The position numbers and the translations under genes were made by a program. From positions 2,571,467-2,635,466 of the forward strand of contig NC_133666.1 of the NCBI RefSeq assembly GCF_037893015.1: a stretch of 64,000 nucleotides of DNA, read 5' to 3'. This document shows, piece after piece, positions 32,401 through 45,200 of the stretch (position 1 is its first letter; every line of letters begins with the position of its first letter). A model generated the notes under the pieces. That model saw nothing but the letters and a program-made list of their open reading frames with translations. It was not told the DNA's origin and made no database searches. This DNA comes from Macrotis lagotis. Its lineage: Eukaryota > Chordata > Mammalia > Peramelemorphia > Peramelidae.

Positions 32401-35400
32401 AAAAAGGCAAGGAACATCCCTGAGTCCCTTGGGGAAGCTCAAAGATAACAACCAGGCCTCCGCTGCCTTCTATTTTCTACCTTTCCATCTCAAGTCTGGG
32501 CTCCAGGCCCAAGTTTCTGCTTTATGGGGGGGGGCCTTCAATATTTGCAGACAGCAGTCGTTCTCCCTCCTATCTTCTGCTTAAGCTCTGGAATGACTCA
32601 GTTTACAAGTTTTCTCCCTTGAACATTTGCTATTCCACCACCATATCACTCCACATTGGACAACTGCATTGTTGATTTTTTAATCCAAGTGCAGGCCTTC
32701 ATTTATTCTCATTCGACTTAATCTTCTTAGATTTGACCTAGCAGATGTTTTTGGATTCAGATTCTGTTGTCCAAGGTATTAGTGGTCCCCTCTGGCTGCA
32801 AATTGCCTTTGTGCAAGTAACTGGGTTGAAAAAAACCCAAGCCCCCCCCCCCCCCAAGAGGCCCAGAGCCTTGTGGCTTGCCAGTGGACAGCTCCCTTCA
32901 ACCTGTTCACAAGGATTCGGCAGGCCACTTTCAGGGAGCAGATTTGGAAAGGGGACATTAGGAGTCATGTAGGAGAATTTCATTTTACAAATGAGAAAAC
33001 AGAAACCAGAGAGTTTAAGTGACTTGTCCAAAATCTCGCAGAGTTCGGACTTTGCACCTTAGGACTGTTTCCCTGATAGCTCCAATAATAACCCTGTCAA
33101 AAACAAGTAAAGAGGGTTTGCCTAATAGGACTTTTTGACAATTCCATATTGGTTTGTAGTAATTATTCTCTCCTCTGCTTCATGTTCAAAAATGCTATCA
33201 AGAATCTGTCAAGGTTACTAGCAACTAGTTTTCACATCATTCCTAATTCTTCCTAATAATTCCTAATTCTTCCTAATTCACTTCAAATGTGGATTCTCTT
33301 AGGATGTTGTCCATTGTATCTTAGCAAGCTAAACAATTATTTCTTATTGTCAATGGCCAAACTCAGTCTCTCTTGGTCATATTCATTCGGGGATGGAAGT
33401 TCTTGTGAAAAGGAATCATAATTATATTAGAAATAACAAGAGCAAAACATCATGCTTTTATAGTAAAAATAAAGCCAATTTTGAAGACCAAGAACTTTTC
33501 TTTACAGAGAAACCAGTTCAAAAGCCTAGAGTCAGCAGCCCAATAAACCACCTGGAGAGCACAAGATGTTGCTACGCATTGTGTGGGACCAGTCCTACAC
33601 CATGCCTCTTTCAAAAAGTTGTGACTCATTTGAAAAGTTGAGTTAATTTACAATTTAGGTTTAGTATGAACAAAAAGAATGTAATCATTGAATATTTAAT
33701 AAGTGTTTTTATCTTTTAAAAAGAATTCAATTCCCTGGGTAGGTATTCTAAGCTGCTGAATATTTTAAAAAAAGAAATATCATGCTATTTCCCTGCTACT
33801 TTCCAGATATTTGGCCTGAATGGTCTCTAAGGACCCTCCTCTACCTCAGTGACAGTCAGGGTGTGATATGCTGGGGATCTGGATTGGAATCTCATCTGCC
33901 AGTCACCAGTTGCTTAATCATGGAGTTTCTCCAGATCCAAGACTAAGAAGTTTCTATCCCTGTAAAGTTGCCAGGTTAGGATGCTAAATAAGATGAGAAA
34001 GGACGGGGGTTGCTGGCTACAGGTGGAACTTAGCTTTCCAGACCTCTCACTCACTTATCTCTTCCTCATATCCAGGACACTGGAAAAAAATGCCAAACAC
34101 TAGGAAGATTCCAGTTTGCGTTACAGTGGGGAAACCAACACAGTTGGCATTTTCTGGAAAGCCCCCACCTGTGCTGTTAGATTTCCCAATTTAAAAAAAA
34201 ATTACCCCCTTGATCTTTAGGTTGGGGGGTAGGTGGGGTGGGGAAGAAATAATAACAGCTCAAAGCACTTTCCAAATACTATCTGATCTATTGAGGGGAA
34301 AGGCTGTTACTATGGTCATTTTCCAGGTGAGTAGACTGGAGCTGACAGTGAAGCACTGGGTGCCCCTAGCTGTTTTTAGCTTAGTGGGTTTGTTCCCTTT
34401 TTTCTGATCAAGGACCTACCTAGCTACTCCAAAGTAGAGAAGTGACTGGCCTGGCTACATGGGTGTGTCCTTTGCTAAGGGGTCTATTTGGCCATCTGTT
34501 AATGTGGGAAAGTTTGTCTTCTTCCCTCCCTACTTGCCTGGGAGCTTTCCTTCCTGTGCCTGACACAGCCTCGGACACGCGCACCACACACACACACACA
34601 CACACACACAAAATTCAAGAACTCAGTGAATAAATATCCCATTGACCTACAGCTCGAGGCCTGTCTGCCCCCCTCAACGCTTGTTCTCATTGAAAGAGGC
34701 GCACATTGCAGCCACACTAGATAGTCCCCCAAAGGTCCTTCCTTCTATTTTGTTCTTCTGGTTCCCAATCGAATGGCTGTCATTCCGTGTTCCCAACAAG
34801 TTAATGCATCTAGCTCGATTTGACACAAAACTTCTTGTTGGGAGTTCCACAATGGATGTGAATGATTTAGAGGAAATTGGCCCAGAGTGCTCCCCAAGTG
34901 ATGCTCGAGACATTCGGAATGGTTTTCTGGTAGCAGAGGAACTCAGCTAGCCCTTGGCATCTCCCCAGCTTACCCAGGCTCCCCTGTTTCATGGAAGCCT
35001 CTGGATACATGGGTGCATTTTCCAAACCCTCAACAGATGACTCCTCAACTTGATGCTGAAGACTCTTGACTGGTTCATTTTTGAAAAGGGAAGGATCAGA
35101 TGAAAGAAGCCAAAGTTTACTGCCAGGGCTCCTCACACAGATGAGCTTTAGAAACACTAGGATGTGAATTTTTCTCTTCCACCTGTTAGATCAGCAATGG
35201 CAACCCACTCACATTTTGAGAGGCATTGTGGTATAAGTGAATGAAGAGCTGTTTCATCTTAGAAAGCCCTGGGTTCAAGAGCTGCCTTTGACTCCTGCTG
35301 GCCCCAAGCATAATTGTTCATCAGAATTGGTGGAGGCTATTTCCATCTCACATAAATGACATCCCAGGGATAGACTTTTATCCTCCCCCCCACCCCCCAC

Positions 35401-35830
35401 CCCCCCACCCCCGGAACCCATGGCATCATGCCTATTAAAATTATACAATTTGGGGGATGGAAAGGTCATCACTGGAGAAGCAGCTACTCTGAAGTGCCAG
35501 GGCTGGGCAGAGGCAGCAAAACAGAGGAGAGATAGTGATTCTCGAGCTCAGACACTTTGCCTATAATTCCCTTGGAATATGGAAATTCAGGGCTTAGGAG
35601 GGAGTTGGGTTTTGTTGTTTTTAGTTTCCTTTCTGATCCAGCTCCCATGGACCCTTGACACAAAAAGCTACCATTGCACCTTTCTGACAAGGTCTGGATT
35701 TCCCATTTGGAAATAGGGTTATTGGGGATGTGACATCATTCTCATCTGTGGCTAAAGTTACTCTCACCTGCTGGTGAGCATACTAGTATGCTACAACTCT
35801 CCATTAAATTTCTGTTCAGTTAGTACAGTA
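29441..35830. other. Intergenic and probable distal RAB39B 3' UTR; no other gene recognised
   Basis: MIR-like relics occur near 30960-31110, 31200-31280 and 31730-31900. A C17 tract lies at about 32840-32856, an (AC)n at 34586-34610 and a C-rich run at 35383-35413. The part next to 35.8 kb may be RAB39B 3' UTR, since the human gene has a long one. No exon with splice signals was found. Confidence 0.4.
34586..34610 (+). repeat. (CA)n microsatellite
   Basis: About 12 CA units. Confidence 0.9.
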
Positions 35831-35833
35831 TGT

Positions 35834-35839
35834 TTTATT
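35834..35839 (-). terminator. Candidate proximal poly-A signal of RAB39B
   Basis: TTTATT on the plus strand is AATAAA on the minus strand, only about 33 bases beyond the RAB39B stop. It is very close, so a distal signal may be the main one. Confidence 0.35.
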
Positions 35840-35871
35840 AATAAAAATTGTGCCTGGCTTACTAGGGTTGG

Positions 35872-36298
35872 CTAACATAGGCATCTCCTATCTGATTTGA
35901 CAACCTCTTCTGAGGAGTGAACGACATTTGGCACAAAGCCGCTCTTAACCCCTTCCCAGCCTTCCTGGATGGTAATCTCCCCCTTTTTGACCAGCTCATA
36001 GATTTCTCTAGTCAGGTCTGTGAAGGCTTTCTCCACATTAATGGCATCTCGGGCTGATGTCTCAATGTACTTCATACCATACCCTGCAGCAACTTTCTCT
36101 GCCTCGTGTCGGGTCACTTGCCGTTGGGTGTCCAGGTCACACTTATGACCCACCAAAACAAACACAATCTGGTAGGGCTGGACATGGACTTTGGTCTCTT
36201 CTAACCATTCGTGAACATTCTGGAAGGACCTGCGATTGGTGATGTCAAATAAGAGAAGGCCACCTACTGAGTTCCTGTAGTAGGCTTTGGTGATAGAC
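35872..36298 (-). CDS. RAB39B: RAB39B exon 2 coding part with stop
   Basis: Encodes [20 protein letters not shown] to the C-terminal RRCLC and stop. The acceptor is a run of T followed by AG ending at 36299. Substitutions relative to the human protein as I remember it are conservative, for example Arg to Lys and Glu to Asp. Confidence 0.97.
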
Positions 36299-39200
36299 CT
36301 AAAAAACATGAAGGAAGAAAAAAATGACATCAAAGAGCTCATGGACCTTATTCAATTTGGAATCAATAGAACACACACACACACACACACACACATGGCA
36401 TATCTATTGGCTTCCAAGATAAATATTTTAAAGTGGGCATCACAAAATTCATTGATTCCCAGATTCAGCACCAGGAAGGTTCCTTGGAATTTCATATTGT
36501 CCATCCCCCAACCTTGAGACAGACCTAACAACCTATAATGTGTGGCACCATGGGAAGAACATTGGATTTCAACTTAAAGAATCTGGGTTCTGGTCTTGTT
36601 TGAGACTGGGACCTCACTCGGGGTGGGGGTGGGTGGGAGTGGGGAGGGACAGTTAGGTCTCAGTTTTAAAACTGAAGGGCTCAGACTAGATAACTTCCAA
36701 GGTCCCTTCCAGTTTTGGATCCCTCAAAGATCATGACATCAGGGAGGTGATGCCATGACAAGACTCAATCAGCAAACATTTATATGGCACCAGGGGCAGC
36801 TAGGTGGCGCTGCAGGAGCTAGAATGCTTGAATCTGAGAGCAGGAAGATTTATCATCCCAAGTTCACATCTAACTACAGACACGTCCTGAGTGACCTTTG
36901 GCAAGTCACTCGACCCCGTTTGCCTCAAATTCCTCATCTATAAAACGAACTAGAGAGGAACATGGCATCGCTCCAGTATCTCTGACAAGAAAATTTCAAG
37001 TGAGGTCACAGAAAGACACAACTGAAAAATAAATGAACAGCAATTATGTGCCAGGCACCAGGTTGATTGATGGGAATACAAAGACAGCAGGGAGACAGTC
37101 TCTGCCCTCAAGGAGCTGACAGACATTCTGATCCTCAATAAATCTATGATCTATTCTTACTGGGTCTCAATTTTATCATCCATTAGGAATCCTCACTCTA
37201 CCATACCTTGTGAGGGTCTCTGCCGGCAGACCTCCATGTATAGAGGGGGAGCCTCCCACCTCTTGAAGAGGGACAACACTCTATACATGGAGGTCTGCCA
37301 GCAGAGTGAGGATTCCTAATGGATGATATGGTTAAGGGGATGGAATCTTCCAATTTGCCAATCCTATTATCCTGATGATGGATGATACATTGGGGCATGA
37401 TTTCTATCAGATATATTTGCAGTAAATGGGTTTTGGGGTTCTTTTTCTTTTTATCTGAATCTATTTTTGTAATAAATATAGATAAAATTGAGGCCTTGGT
37501 CAAGCTGTCTCCTAAATTCTCCATAAAAATCCGATAGTTGAGCATCATCATGGCCTGGAGGCCACCCTTGGCTTTTCAAATCTAAGCTGGCAAACCCTAG
37601 GTTCAGGTTGGTTCTCTCAGTCCCGGTCCCAGAGTGAGCCTGGCCTGCCTTCTCCAGCCCAGTTGAGCAAAGTGTGGAAATTATGGTCACCAGAAGCCTC
37701 AACTCACTAGGAGATGAAGCCAAGGCAATCAGTGCAACCAAAAAAGTCCAAGAAAAGGCCCTCCAGGCAGGGCTGTCCATCTGCCTTTGTTTTTGTTGGA
37801 ACAGCCAAGGAGGCTAAGATTCACCATCTTCAGATTGGCCAGAAACTGTAATTTACCTCTTGGAATTCTATCCCATCCACTAAATACCCACTAGGAGTCA
37901 AGCTCTGGGAATAAATAATAACACAAAAATGAAACCACCCTTGCCTCTGAGGAACTTACATTTGACTGTGGAGAAACAAGGACAAGTGTGAGATCCTTGT
38001 CCCATGACCAAGAAGCTGAACAGGCTAGCAGAGAAACTGAGTCAGAGCACGATTTTTGCTATAAAGGAAACCAGAATACAAAAAGAAAGCTGCCAAGAAC
38101 TAGAGGGAGGGCTCATGGGGAAATTGGTAGATTTATCTTCAGTATGCATCCAAAAGCAACCAGAGAAATCCTTGCCTGGGACACTAGCTCATCTTGAAGC
38201 ACTTTGGCAAACAGGATGACTTGAAGAGGACTGCAGTTTAGGCAACAACCTCCTCTGGTACACTACCTCGAAATGATGCATTAAGGTGGAGGAATTTGAT
38301 GACCAGCTCTAGATCACCTTCAGAGTTAAATCAATGCAAAGGTGGGTCTCAAGGAGGGGGGTAAATAATCAAGAAGTAGAAACCAAAAGAGGACAAAGGT
38401 TTGTGGCCTACATGGAAATCCCGTGACTGGCTAACACAGCTATTTTCTTTAAGAAAAGAGTTGAGAACTGCTAGGCATGGGGAACATACATCCCCACATC
38501 ACCAAAAAGGAAAATGATTACATCTTGCATGGAAATTAGTGGTGGCTAATTTGGGAATCATTTCTAAATCGGATAAAGTATGTTCCATGTCAGATATAGT
38601 ATCTAGTAAGTCCACTGACTTGCTGGAATGAATAGAAAAATTAAAATGTGATAGTTTGTTTATGTCCAACCTTTCATATCCCCATTTGAGTTTTTTCCAG
38701 CAAGGACACTGGAGTGATTTGCCATTTCTTTCTGTAGCTCATTTTACAGATGAGGGAGCTAAGAGAATCACACAACTAGTGTCTAAGGTTGGATTTGAAG
38801 TCAGGAAGAGTTTTCCTAACTCCAGGGCCAGTATCTCAGCCACCACACCACTTGACTGCCTCAAAATGTGATATGCTTTGCTTAAATGACAGAGCTAGGC
38901 AAGATCTTTGATATTATCCAATACAAACTCTTCAACTCACAGTTTATAGGCTGTGAAAGTAAGAAGCACTCTGTCATCTGAAGTCTTTCTTTTGAACTAC
39001 TTCCCCTTCTGAAGAGACGCTCTACCACTTCACTGGACAGCCAGGAAGAGAAAGGGTCTTTTTTTGTTTGTTTGTTTGGTATTGCAAGGCAATGGGGGTG
39101 AAGTGACTTGCCCAGGGTCACACAGCTAAGTAAGTACTAAGTGTCTGAGGTCACATTTGTACTCTGGTCCTCCTGACTCCAGGGTTGGTGCTCTATCCAC

Positions 39201-42200
39201 TGTGCCATCCAGTTGCCAGAGAAAGGTCTTGTCCATGCTGAAGGACAAGGGTCATTTAGCATGTGACTTTGGAGGGTACACAATCATTACTGTCAATCAT
39301 TTTTGTAACTGTTGTTGACTGTTATTTGGTTTGCTACTATAATAAAAGTTCCTTTTGATCTAGCATGGTTAGAATGCCTGAAAGTAGAGAGTTACCAACC
39401 TTCTAGCCTGTGGGATGTGGATTCAGCAAAATCTGAGTAGCTTATAATTTATATCACTTTTCTTAAGTCTCTAGTTACATGTAAATCTTCTTGTAACTGA
39501 CCAAGGTTCAATGATGCCACAGGGCTGAGAGATTTTTCTCTATTATATGCCATGTAAGATGATCATACTATAAAGTAGCAAACATCGTTGCTTGCTTACT
39601 ACAATGAAGAGGAGTAGAGAAGTGGAATGGACTCAGAAGCATCTGAAAATAGAAACCCAATGTTTGAACAAGTCAAGAACATTCACTAGGATAAGGACTC
39701 CCTATTTGTTTTTTTTTCCTTTGCAAGGCAATGGGGTTAGGTGACTTGCCCAAGGTCACACTGCTGGGCAATTATAGAGTGACTGTGACTATATTTGAAC
39801 TCGGTTCCTCCTGTCTCCAGGGTCGGTGCTCAATCCACTGTGCCACCTAGCTGCTCCAGGACTTCCTATTTGACAAGAACTTCTGGAAAAAATGGAAGGC
39901 AGTTTTGGCAGAAATTAGGCTGAAGGCCAGTATCTTACACTGTTCCAAAGAAGTTCCAAATGGGTAGGCAACCTAAAAAAATTAGAGAAGAATGGACGCC
40001 TTTCAAAACTGTGACTAAGTAGAAAAGCCTTAAGTAAAGAGGAGATAGAGAAAATTACAATAGACAATTTGAATGACCAAATTCTAAGACAGCTAGAATA
40101 AAAGAAACCGGGGAAACATTTTTTGCAATAAATATCACTGATAAGGGCAGCTAAGTGGCCTTGGATTCAGGAGGACAAGAGTTCAAATTCGACTTCAGAC
40201 ACTTGCTGGCTGTGTGACCTTGAGCAAGCCACTTCAACCTGACTGTCTCACATCCAGAGCTATCTTCCATTGTCCTGATTCATATCTGGCTACTGGACCC
40301 AGATGGCTCTGGAGGAGAAAGTGAGGCTGATGACTCTGCACCGCCCCCATCACTCAAATCCACTCCATGTGCATAAATGCTTTCACTTCCCTGATGTGGT
40401 GGTCTTCTTTGAAAATGAAGGACAAACATTATTATTAAATATCACTGATAAAAATGTAGCATCTATGTTCAGAATTGATAAAAATATGCAGTGGCAGTTT
40501 TCTCTTTCCCTTATCTTTTTTAGTTTAGATGAAAGTTATTATTTCAGTAGTCAAAATATATAAACAGGTTTCCCAAAACCTCCTGCAAATTATTAATAAG
40601 CATATAAAGATGAGGATGAGGTTTGTCCTATGCTTTAAATCACAGAGAAATGCCAATTAAAAACTTCTATGCTTCACCTCATACCCATCAAATTCTACTT
40701 CCAACTTCTGTGGGAAGTTTGGGAAAGAATGAGAGAAGAAGTGAAGAACTGATTTGGGTATGGAACAGGTGGATAAGGTGGTGGTGTCATAATAGGATTT
40801 GGATTTCTTGACCACAGCTAAAGATATAAAGACAAAAGACTGCTGGCTAGGATAGGAATTTACCTAAGGGACAATGAGGAAAATGAATTTGTTGGATGTC
40901 TTGCAAATCTAATCAAGAAATTCTTTATGAATGGCCATCAATTGGGGAATGGCTTAATAAAAATTGGTATATGTATATCATGGAACACTATTGTTCTATT
41001 AGAAACCAGGTGGGATGGGAATTCAGGGAAGCCTGGAGGGATTTGCATGAACTGATGCTGAGTGAGATGAGCAGAACCAGAAAAACACTGTACACCCTAA
41101 CAGCAACATGAGGGTGATGATCAACCCTGATGGACTTGCTCATTGCATCAGCTGCAACAATCAGGGACAATCTGTAGCCAGAGAAAGAATTGTGGAGTTT
41201 GAACAAAGACCAAAGATGATTACCTTTAATTTAGAAAAAAAAACTGATATCTTGTCTGATCTTGCTATCTGTTATACTTTGTTTCTTCCTTAAGGATCTG
41301 ATTTCTTTTTCATCACACTCAATTTGGATCAATGTATACCATGGAAGCAACCTAAAGACTGGCAAATTGCCTTCTTTGGGGGTTGGGGGTTAGGAAACAA
41401 GATTAGGGGAAAAATTGTAAAACTCAAAATCAATAAATAAATCCAAAAGTAAAAAAAAAAAAGAAATTCTTTAAACAAAGAAACATGAGGGTAAAAGCTA
41501 CCTATCCTCCAAGCTAGATGTGACAAAGAGTAGCTACAATGAGAGAAGAGCAGATGAGAAACCCAGAAGTTCTTAAGAGCCAAAATACAAGAAAAACAAA
41601 ATCCATGTCCTCAACTGTCCAAAGTTTGAGAACAAGAAGGGAAATTGGTGATCCTAATAAAACAAAAGGTTACTTTGACATAAGTGTCACTGAGACTTGG
41701 TAGGATTGAAACCCACAATAGTGCTAGATGGGTCCATCTTATTCAAAAGAAATACGATAGGTAATGTGTATAGATTTTTAAAATTCTTGATTGAATATTT
41801 TGTTTTTCCCCCAATTATATGTAAAATAATTTTTAACAGTCATTTAAAAAATTTTGAGTTTTGAGGAGGCAAGTAATTTGATATAGGCTATACATGCATA
41901 GTCAGGCAAAAGACATTTCCTTATTAGTCATATTGTAATAGAAAAGAATAGACCAAAAAAAAGAACTGCAAGAAAAAGAAAGTTAAAGAAAAGTATACAT
42001 TGATCTGTACTCAGGCACCATTAGTTGTCTGGAGATGGAAAGCACTTTTCATCTCGAGTCCTTCAGATGTCTCTTGAATGACCATATTGCTGAACATAAT
42101 AGAGGATTATATATTGAGAAGCTATGTACATGTGAAGAAATATAGAAACTCGAAGGGAGAAACAGAGAACATTTGGGCAAAGCTCAATGTGCATTAATTC

Positions 42201-45200
42201 AATAAACCTTTATGGAAGACTTCTGGCCAAGATGGTTGCCTGAATGGAGGCAAACCACCCAGTTTCCTCCACATACTGCAGCAAAAAACCGAAATTTTCG
42301 CCTGACTGAATAAGGATCCAGAAATCCAATGATAAATGATGGGAACTTTTTTTACCCCAGAATTACACCCAAAGGTCAGCTAGAAGCCAGCTCCTAAGCA
42401 ATAAAGAGGGAAGCTACTAGCAAAGGCAGTGCCACCACAGAGATCTTGGCATACAATCTCCCCAAAAGTAAAAGATAAAGGGCTTACAACCAGGATTAAT
42501 ATTCCCTGAAAAATCGAATATAATCTACAGGGCAGAAATAAACCTTTAATGAAAGAGAGAACTTGCAGGCATTTTTGAGCCAAAAAAAAGCAGAGCTGAA
42601 CAGGAACTATGAAATACCAACAAAAATGTCTCAAAGATACTTAATAAGGGAAATTTGTTTGGCCAAGTAGAAGAAGCTGGCTGATGATGTAGTGTTAACA
42701 TTTCGTGGTTGGGGAAGGGAAAACAAACTCCTTTAGAATCTGAATGCTTTCAAAGGGTATTGAAGGGTATTTAAAAGGGTATTTTAAAAAAACCAAAACA
42801 AAGCCCTAAGGACCTAGGGGTGGATTGTTTTTTTTTTTTTTATCTAGGTTTGAAGAGGGAGAAGAGAAGAGAGGATAAAAGGAGGAATGCCCTAATAGAA
42901 AGGAGGAGGAAGAAGGTGGTGGAACTTGCTATTTTCTCATAATTGGAGTTTGGGAGAAGTATAGAAACAAGAAAGGACTAAGGTAGTGGGCCTCAACTAG
43001 ACCTCACACTTATTTGAAATGGACAAATAGCATTGAATGACACAGAGGTGGAGTTAAAAATACATGCAACTCAATGGGAAAATACTACTACTGGTCCTTC
43101 AGTATCAAAAGGACCACATTGATCAACCAAGTGATTGGTGGCATGGGTTGCACAATTATGTTTATGATAATGAGGGGTATGCTATACAATGCATCCTTTT
43201 CTCTTGCCTTTACCTCTGGTTCTACCTTATAGCCTGCTTGATAGGAAGCAGGACAATTGGGGATGGTTTGGCTGCTGTGGGAGTCTCTTGGCCTTAATGT
43301 AGTTTTACTTTCCCCCAAATCAGTGAAGTACCATGGTGCTTCATCTCTGGGTAAGCACAGGACAGCTGGCAATTGAATGCCACAAGTCAACATATCCTAA
43401 TGTGCCTTTTGATGGACTAATCGTCAGTTTGGTCTTTCCTTGGTTTCCTCCCATATCAAATGGGGATAGGAAGAAGCAAACTTAAGAGGGAAGATAAGTC
43501 ATAAGCAAATCAAACTTCCTGTTGTCAAAGAGGAGATAAAGAACTGGAATCAGGGGCGGTGGGGGGGTGCTTCCCTAATGAGAAATGACTGAGCAAATTA
43601 GGGTTTATGAAGGCAATGGAACAGGATTGCATTGGAAAAAATGGCAAAAGAACTTATTGTGGAGAATTCTAGGAAGCATGGGAGACAGAGGGAAGTGGGC
43701 AGAACCAGAATAAACTTTCAATAACAATACTGTAAAGCAAAAAACTTTCATAGACTTGAGAACTCTGATCAATGGAAGGACCAATTATCGCTCTGAAGGA
43801 CCTCTGATGAAATTATCTATCTCCTGATAGGGGATGGACTCAAGGTGCACAAAGAGACATGTTTTTTGATGTAACTACTGGATAGGTTTGGGGATTGTTT
43901 TTTGGTTAATATGATTTTATTTATACATTACTAAAATATTCTTGTCTAAGAGTAAACATAATACCCCCTCCCCCATAAAAATATAAAACCTTGAGAAATA
44001 AAGTAAAAGAAAGAGAAAAAAAAATGTGTTGCAGTCTATGTTCTGGTATCATCAGTTCTCTCTAGGGTGGATGATAGGTTTGCTTTGATTATGCTTTTTT
44101 GTTAGAAGGGTTTCCCCTGTCCCTTTTGGTTTTTAACTAAGGGTTGGGGGAAGAGAGGGCTTAGCAAAAAAGGGAAGGGGTCATTGAAACATTTTTTTTC
44201 TAAATATACAGAAGAAAACAAAAGGAATTCCAAAGGAAGAAAAGACGAGCAGAACAGCTTTGAAAGCAATGTGTGGAGTTATATCCTTTTTTGTTATTTA
44301 AGTTCATAATAAAAATAAATGAATAAAAATATCAATGAAGAAACAGAGAGTGATTTTTTTCATAAGGATATAGTACAGACAACCTGTACAGAAATAGAAA
44401 ATGGATGCATTTGGGAAGCAAGACAGAAATCTTGGGCAGAAACTATATAGAGTAGTGCTGGGAAACCGATTACTTAAGCACTTACTGGAGATCTCTCTAG
44501 CTCTCCCTCTCTCTCTTTGCTCCAATGAGGGGAAACTGGGAACTCCTTGACTTCCCCTAAAGAGAATTCTATCCTTTAAGTCAGTAAAGCAACCAAGCAA
44601 TGGAACTGCTATTATAGTCTATCTGTTTCTCATTAACCATGGTTGCCTTCCAATTCTCCACCCCACTTTCAGTAACATCTGAAAGATACTGGAGAGCAAG
44701 AAAGACATTACAGAACTGAAGAAAAGCAAATGTCTCCATCTACCAAGAAAAGGGAAGAAAAGCCTGCTAATTACAGGCCAATGAACTTGATTTCATTTCC
44801 TGGGAAAGCAGACCATTAAAGAGTAGGTTCTTGGACACTTGGCAAAAAAAAAAAAAAAACAGTGCTAATAAACAACCGTCATGGCACAAGAACAGGACAC
44901 ATCTGAATGGTTTCATTTCCTTTTGACTACTTGATGAAGGAGATGTGGAGATAGTTTACTAGATTTTAGCAGTCTTTAATAAAGTCATGCATACTATTCT
45001 TTTTTAAAAATTTTTTAAGGTTTTTTTCTTTTTGCAAGGCAAATGGGGTTAAGTGGCTTGCCCAAGGCCACACAGCTAGGTAATTATTAAGTGTTTGAGA
45101 CCAGATTTGAACTCAGGTCCTCCTGACTCCAGGCTGGTGCTCTATCTACTGTGTCACCTAGCTGCCCCCATGCATACTATTCTTGTGGAAAAGGGAGGAG

